DNA of 8,640 bases from Bacteroidota bacterium (lineage in GTDB: Bacteria > Bacteroidota > Bacteroidia > Chitinophagales > LD1), in NCBI GenBank assembly GCA_003165135.1, contig PLSN01000206.1, forward strand, positions 132 to 8,771, written 5' to 3'. Both the position numbers and the translations under genes were made by a program. Numbering within the stretch: the stretch's first letter is position 1; every line of letters starts with the position of its first letter. Positions 6,975 through 8,640 of this stretch are shown here, piece by piece. Under the pieces are notes generated by a model. The model was given only the letters and a program-made list of their open reading frames with translations. It had not been told where the DNA came from and did not search any database.

Positions 6975-7966
6975 TGTCATCAATGAAACCTAAAACCACA
7001 AATCCATTTCGCAAAATATACATCGTCATCGTCCTGATGGCGCTGGCTATTGGTGCGGGGGTGGTCGGGTATATGGTCATTGAGCATTATTCTTTCCTGG
7101 ATGCGCTATACATGACCATCATCACGGTGTCGACTGTGGGCTATGGCGAGGTTCATCCGCTCAGTGAGACAGGCAAGGTTTTTACGATGGTACTCATCGT
7201 GACTAATCTCGGACTCTTTACCTATGTCATATCATCTTTTACCAGCTTTTTTCTCGATGGGGAATTTAGAAATCATTTAAAACATAGAAGAATGGAACGT
7301 TCTATAGGCGCCCTGAGAGGGCATGTTATCCTCTGCGGATACGGCCGCAATGGCCATGCTGCTGCCAATTTATTTAACCAGCATAATAAATCCTATGTGG
7401 TGATAGAAAAGCGCCTGTCGGACAAGGAGCATATCCAATACCATATAGAGGGAGATGCAACGCGGGAAGAAGTGCTGATAGAAGCAGGCATTCGTCATGC
7501 TTCAGCTATCATTACCACGCTGCCAGTAGATGCAGAGAATCTCTACATAGTACTCACTGCCCGCCAGCTGAATGCCTACATCAAGATCATCAGCCGCGCC
7601 TCCGATGACCATGCTGTCAAGAAGATGAAGATAGCCGGCGCAGACAATGTCATCATGCCCGACAAAATAGGCGGTGCGCATATGGCCACACTGGTTCTGA
7701 GCCCCGATGTCAAGGAATTTATAGACATGATCGCCTCGCAGGGCTTCGACGGGACCACGATTCAGGAGCTCACTATCGGCCTGCCGACCACACTGGGCCA
7801 GCTGGACCCATGGCGTTCGACCGGTGCCACTGTACTCGGCATCAAAGACAAAAACAATAAATACACTATGAATCCCTCCAGTCATGACCGCCTCGAGTCA
7901 GGTGACCGGATCATGGTCATGGGCAATAAAGAGCAGATCGCAGCCCTTCAGGTATTGGTCGGGTAA
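6974..7966 (+). CDS. Two-TM potassium channel with RCK (TrkA-N/TrkA-C) domains
   Basis: A 330-residue inner-membrane potassium channel of the MthK/Kch type. TM1 is about 14-36. A pore helix follows with the selectivity filter TVGYG (54-58), then TM2 (about 67-93). The cytoplasmic part starts near 115 with an RCK-N Rossmann fold: VILCGYGRNGHAA, whose GxGxxG is 122-127, the acidic residue Glu145 ending strand 2 (VVIEK), and the typical GDAT (160-163). An RCK-C domain (about 245-330) includes HDRLESGDRIMVMG. The RCK ring of such channels gates the pore in response to calcium, nucleotides or similar ligands; which ligand cannot be read here. The start overlaps the stop of the beta-propeller gene (TAATG), implying coupling; ATG at 6983 is an alternative start. 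The stop overlaps an ATG of the transposase remnant. The C-terminus looks complete, so the neighbouring mobile scar did not truncate it. Confidence 0.95.
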   Translation: MSSMKPKTTNPFRKIYIVIVLMALAIGAGVVGYMVIEHYSFLDALYMTIITVSTVGYGEVHPLSETGKVFTMVLIVTNLGLFTYVISSFTSFFLDGEFRNHLKHRRMERSIGALRGHVILCGYGRNGHAAANLFNQHNKSYVVIEKRLSDKEHIQYHIEGDATREEVLIEAGIRHASAIITTLPVDAENLYIVLTARQLNAYIKIISRASDDHAVKKMKIAGADNVIMPDKIGGAHMATLVLSPDVKEFIDMIASQGFDGTTIQELTIGLPTTLGQLDPWRSTGATVLGIKDKNNKYTMNPSSHDRLESGDRIMVMGNKEQIAALQVLVG

Positions 7967-8226
7967 TGTACTACCGAAATTGGACAGGTCATGACCTGTC
8001 CTCGGTAGTACAAGGCGAACCAGTCAAAATAAAATCCATATCAGAATTAATGGGTGCCTATAAAACGACCACATCAAAACAGATTCATTTAGCCGGATTA
8101 CCTGAATTCAAATGGCAGCGGTCTTTTCATGATCATATCATCCGGGACGCTAAATCATTTGAAACAATAACTAACTATATTGAGAACAACCCTCAGAATT
8201 GGCCTGAGGATATGTTTTATAAATAA
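7966..8226 (+). pseudogene. C-terminal remnant of a REP-associated Y1 transposase (RAYT)
   Basis: An open frame of 86 codons. From about residue 17 it matches the C-terminal part of IS200/RAYT-type Y1 transposases: IKSISELMGAYKTTTSKQI, then FKWQRSFHDHIIRD, then YIENNPQNWPEDMFYK, in which Tyr71 occupies the place of the catalytic tyrosine. Family members are usually about 170-230 residues. The N-terminal half with the HUH (His-x-His) metal site is absent, and potassium channel sequence lies directly upstream, so this cannot transpose. Residues 1-16 are the REP palindrome read as protein (WTGHDLSS). The ATG overlaps the channel stop (TAATG), so translation is possible, perhaps by coupling, but no function is implied. 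The frame has no internal stop, which suggests a fairly recent decay or a tolerated small ORF. Native family members can carry low-complexity linker sequence just before this region, so the palindrome may have been part of the original gene. Confidence 0.8.
7967..8012. repeat. REP-like palindrome, left copy, beside the RAYT remnant
   Basis: The core is the perfect 20-base palindrome GGACAGGTCATGACCTGTCC (7982-8001). It is enclosed by an outer 11-bp inverted repeat, 7967-7977 against 8002-8012 (TCGGTAGTACA on the right). The only asymmetry is an unpaired AATT at 7978-7981, giving a long stem with one bulge. Its core is shared, with one base difference, with the copy at 8252-8271. It starts just after the stop of the potassium channel gene, so it can also act as a 3' hairpin for that transcript, though no T run follows. 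The same bases are read in frame as residues 1-16 of the remnant ORF. Confidence 0.85.
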
Positions 8227-8246
8227 AAACAAGGGCATGTGGCAAT

Positions 8247-8271
8247 AAAAAGGACAGGTCACGACCTGTCC
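8247..8271 (-). terminator. Probable intrinsic terminator of the cysteine synthase gene
   Basis: Read leftwards, the right REP hairpin (8-9 G/C-containing pairs, 2-4 base loop) is followed at once by five T residues (complement of 8247-8251) and then ATTG. It lies about 30 bases past the stop codon of the leftward cysteine synthase gene. This is the stem plus U-tract form of a Rho-independent terminator. The tract is short, so efficiency may be moderate. Confidence 0.6.
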
Positions 8272-8275
8272 CTAC
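8252..8275 (-). repeat. REP-like element, right copy (GTAG plus hairpin)
   Basis: GGACAGGTC (8252-8260) and GACCTGTCC (8263-8271) are perfect 9-base arms with AC between them. On the minus strand the hairpin is preceded directly by GTAG (complement of 8272-8275). GTAG followed by a hairpin is the arrangement described for REP sequences mobilised by RAYT transposases, and a RAYT remnant ends 26 bases away. Together with the left copy it brackets the remnant. Confidence 0.8.
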
Positions 8276-8301
8276 TAACAATAAAAAATCCACCAAAAAA
8301 T

Positions 8302-8640
8302 TTAGAATAATCCTTCTACGCTCAGATAGCGTTCGCCGGTATCGTATGAAAATGTAAGTACTTTTGAGCCTTTAGGTATTTCAGCTAGTTTCTTTGCGAC
8401 AGCTGCCAGAGACGCGCCTGATGATACGCCGACGAAAATGCCTTCTTCTTTTGCTGCACGCTGTGCATATTCGAATGCTTCTTCTTTGCTCACCTGTATC
8501 ACACCGTCGAGTATATCTGTGTGAAGGTTGGCAGGTATGAATCCTGCGCCTATACCTTGTATCGGATGCGGGCCCGGAGCGCCACCGCTGATGACGGGAG
8601 ATGCAGAAGGCTCCACTGCAAAGACCTTCAGATTAGGGAA
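8302..8640 (-). CDS. cysK: Cysteine synthase (O-acetylserine sulfhydrylase), C-terminal part
   Basis: The 3' part of a gene that continues past the right edge; 112 codons are visible, open to the last base ([15 protein letters not shown]). It encodes the C-terminal domain of a fold-type II PLP enzyme of the CysK/CysM family, which makes cysteine from O-acetylserine and sulfide. Family marks are [24 protein letters not shown], the [16 protein letters not shown] segment (its SSGA contacts the PLP pyridine nitrogen) and the near-terminal DTGERYLS. The wording around GIGAGFIP favours CysK over CysM or cystathionine beta-synthase. The N-terminal lysine that binds PLP and the asparagine loop lie outside the window. 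The frame ends normally at 8302 with a TAA, followed by the REP-type hairpin that probably terminates it. Confidence 0.93.
   Translation of the reverse strand, partial: FPNLKVFAVEPSASPVISGGAPGPHPIQGIGAGFIPANLHTDILDGVIQVSKEEAFEYAQRAAKEEGIFVGVSSGASLAAVAKKLAEIPKGSKVLTFSYDTGERYLSVEGLF

Overview
The window looks like ordinary chromosome from a Bacteroidota bacterium, probably near Chitinophagales/Sphingobacteriales. The evidence is: a RecQ with the HRDC plus helix-turn-helix tail common in that phylum; a stand-alone mannose-1-phosphate guanylyltransferase; genes mostly without convincing Shine-Dalgarno sequences; a TAnnTTTG-type promoter element before manC; and short palindromic repeats next to a remnant of a REP-associated Y1 transposase. 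The phylum call is an inference from these gene types, not a database match.

Layout. Positions 1-128 are non-coding and hold a perfect 15-bp inverted repeat. Two leftward genes follow: a secreted transglutaminase-like protein (129-953) and recQ (1101-3305). A divergent promoter region (3306-3547) separates recQ from a rightward series: manC (3548-4627), a YbdL-type methionine aminotransferase (4731-5888), a secreted YVTN/YncE-type beta-propeller protein (5940-6974) and a two-TM potassium channel with RCK domains (6974-7966). The last two overlap by one base (TAATG) and are probably translationally coupled. The manC-aminotransferase gap carries an unusual nested palindrome whose arms are built on a 7-base period.

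From 7966 to 8277 there is a small mobile-element scar. It is the C-terminal third of a RAYT (Y1 transposase) lacking its HUH half, bracketed by two copies of a GGACAGGTC/GACCTGTCC palindrome. The left copy is read in frame as the start of the remnant ORF. The right copy has the GTAG-plus-hairpin layout of a REP element and, with a following T run, is placed to terminate the leftward cysteine synthase gene that enters from the right edge (8302-8640, partial).

Most genes are housekeeping: DNA repair, GDP-mannose supply, methionine/2-oxo-acid transamination, cysteine synthesis and potassium transport. They do not form one pathway, and I see no convincing new multi-gene system. The parts worth following up are the heptad palindrome, the REP/RAYT scar and its reuse as coding and terminator sequence, and the propeller-channel gene pair.
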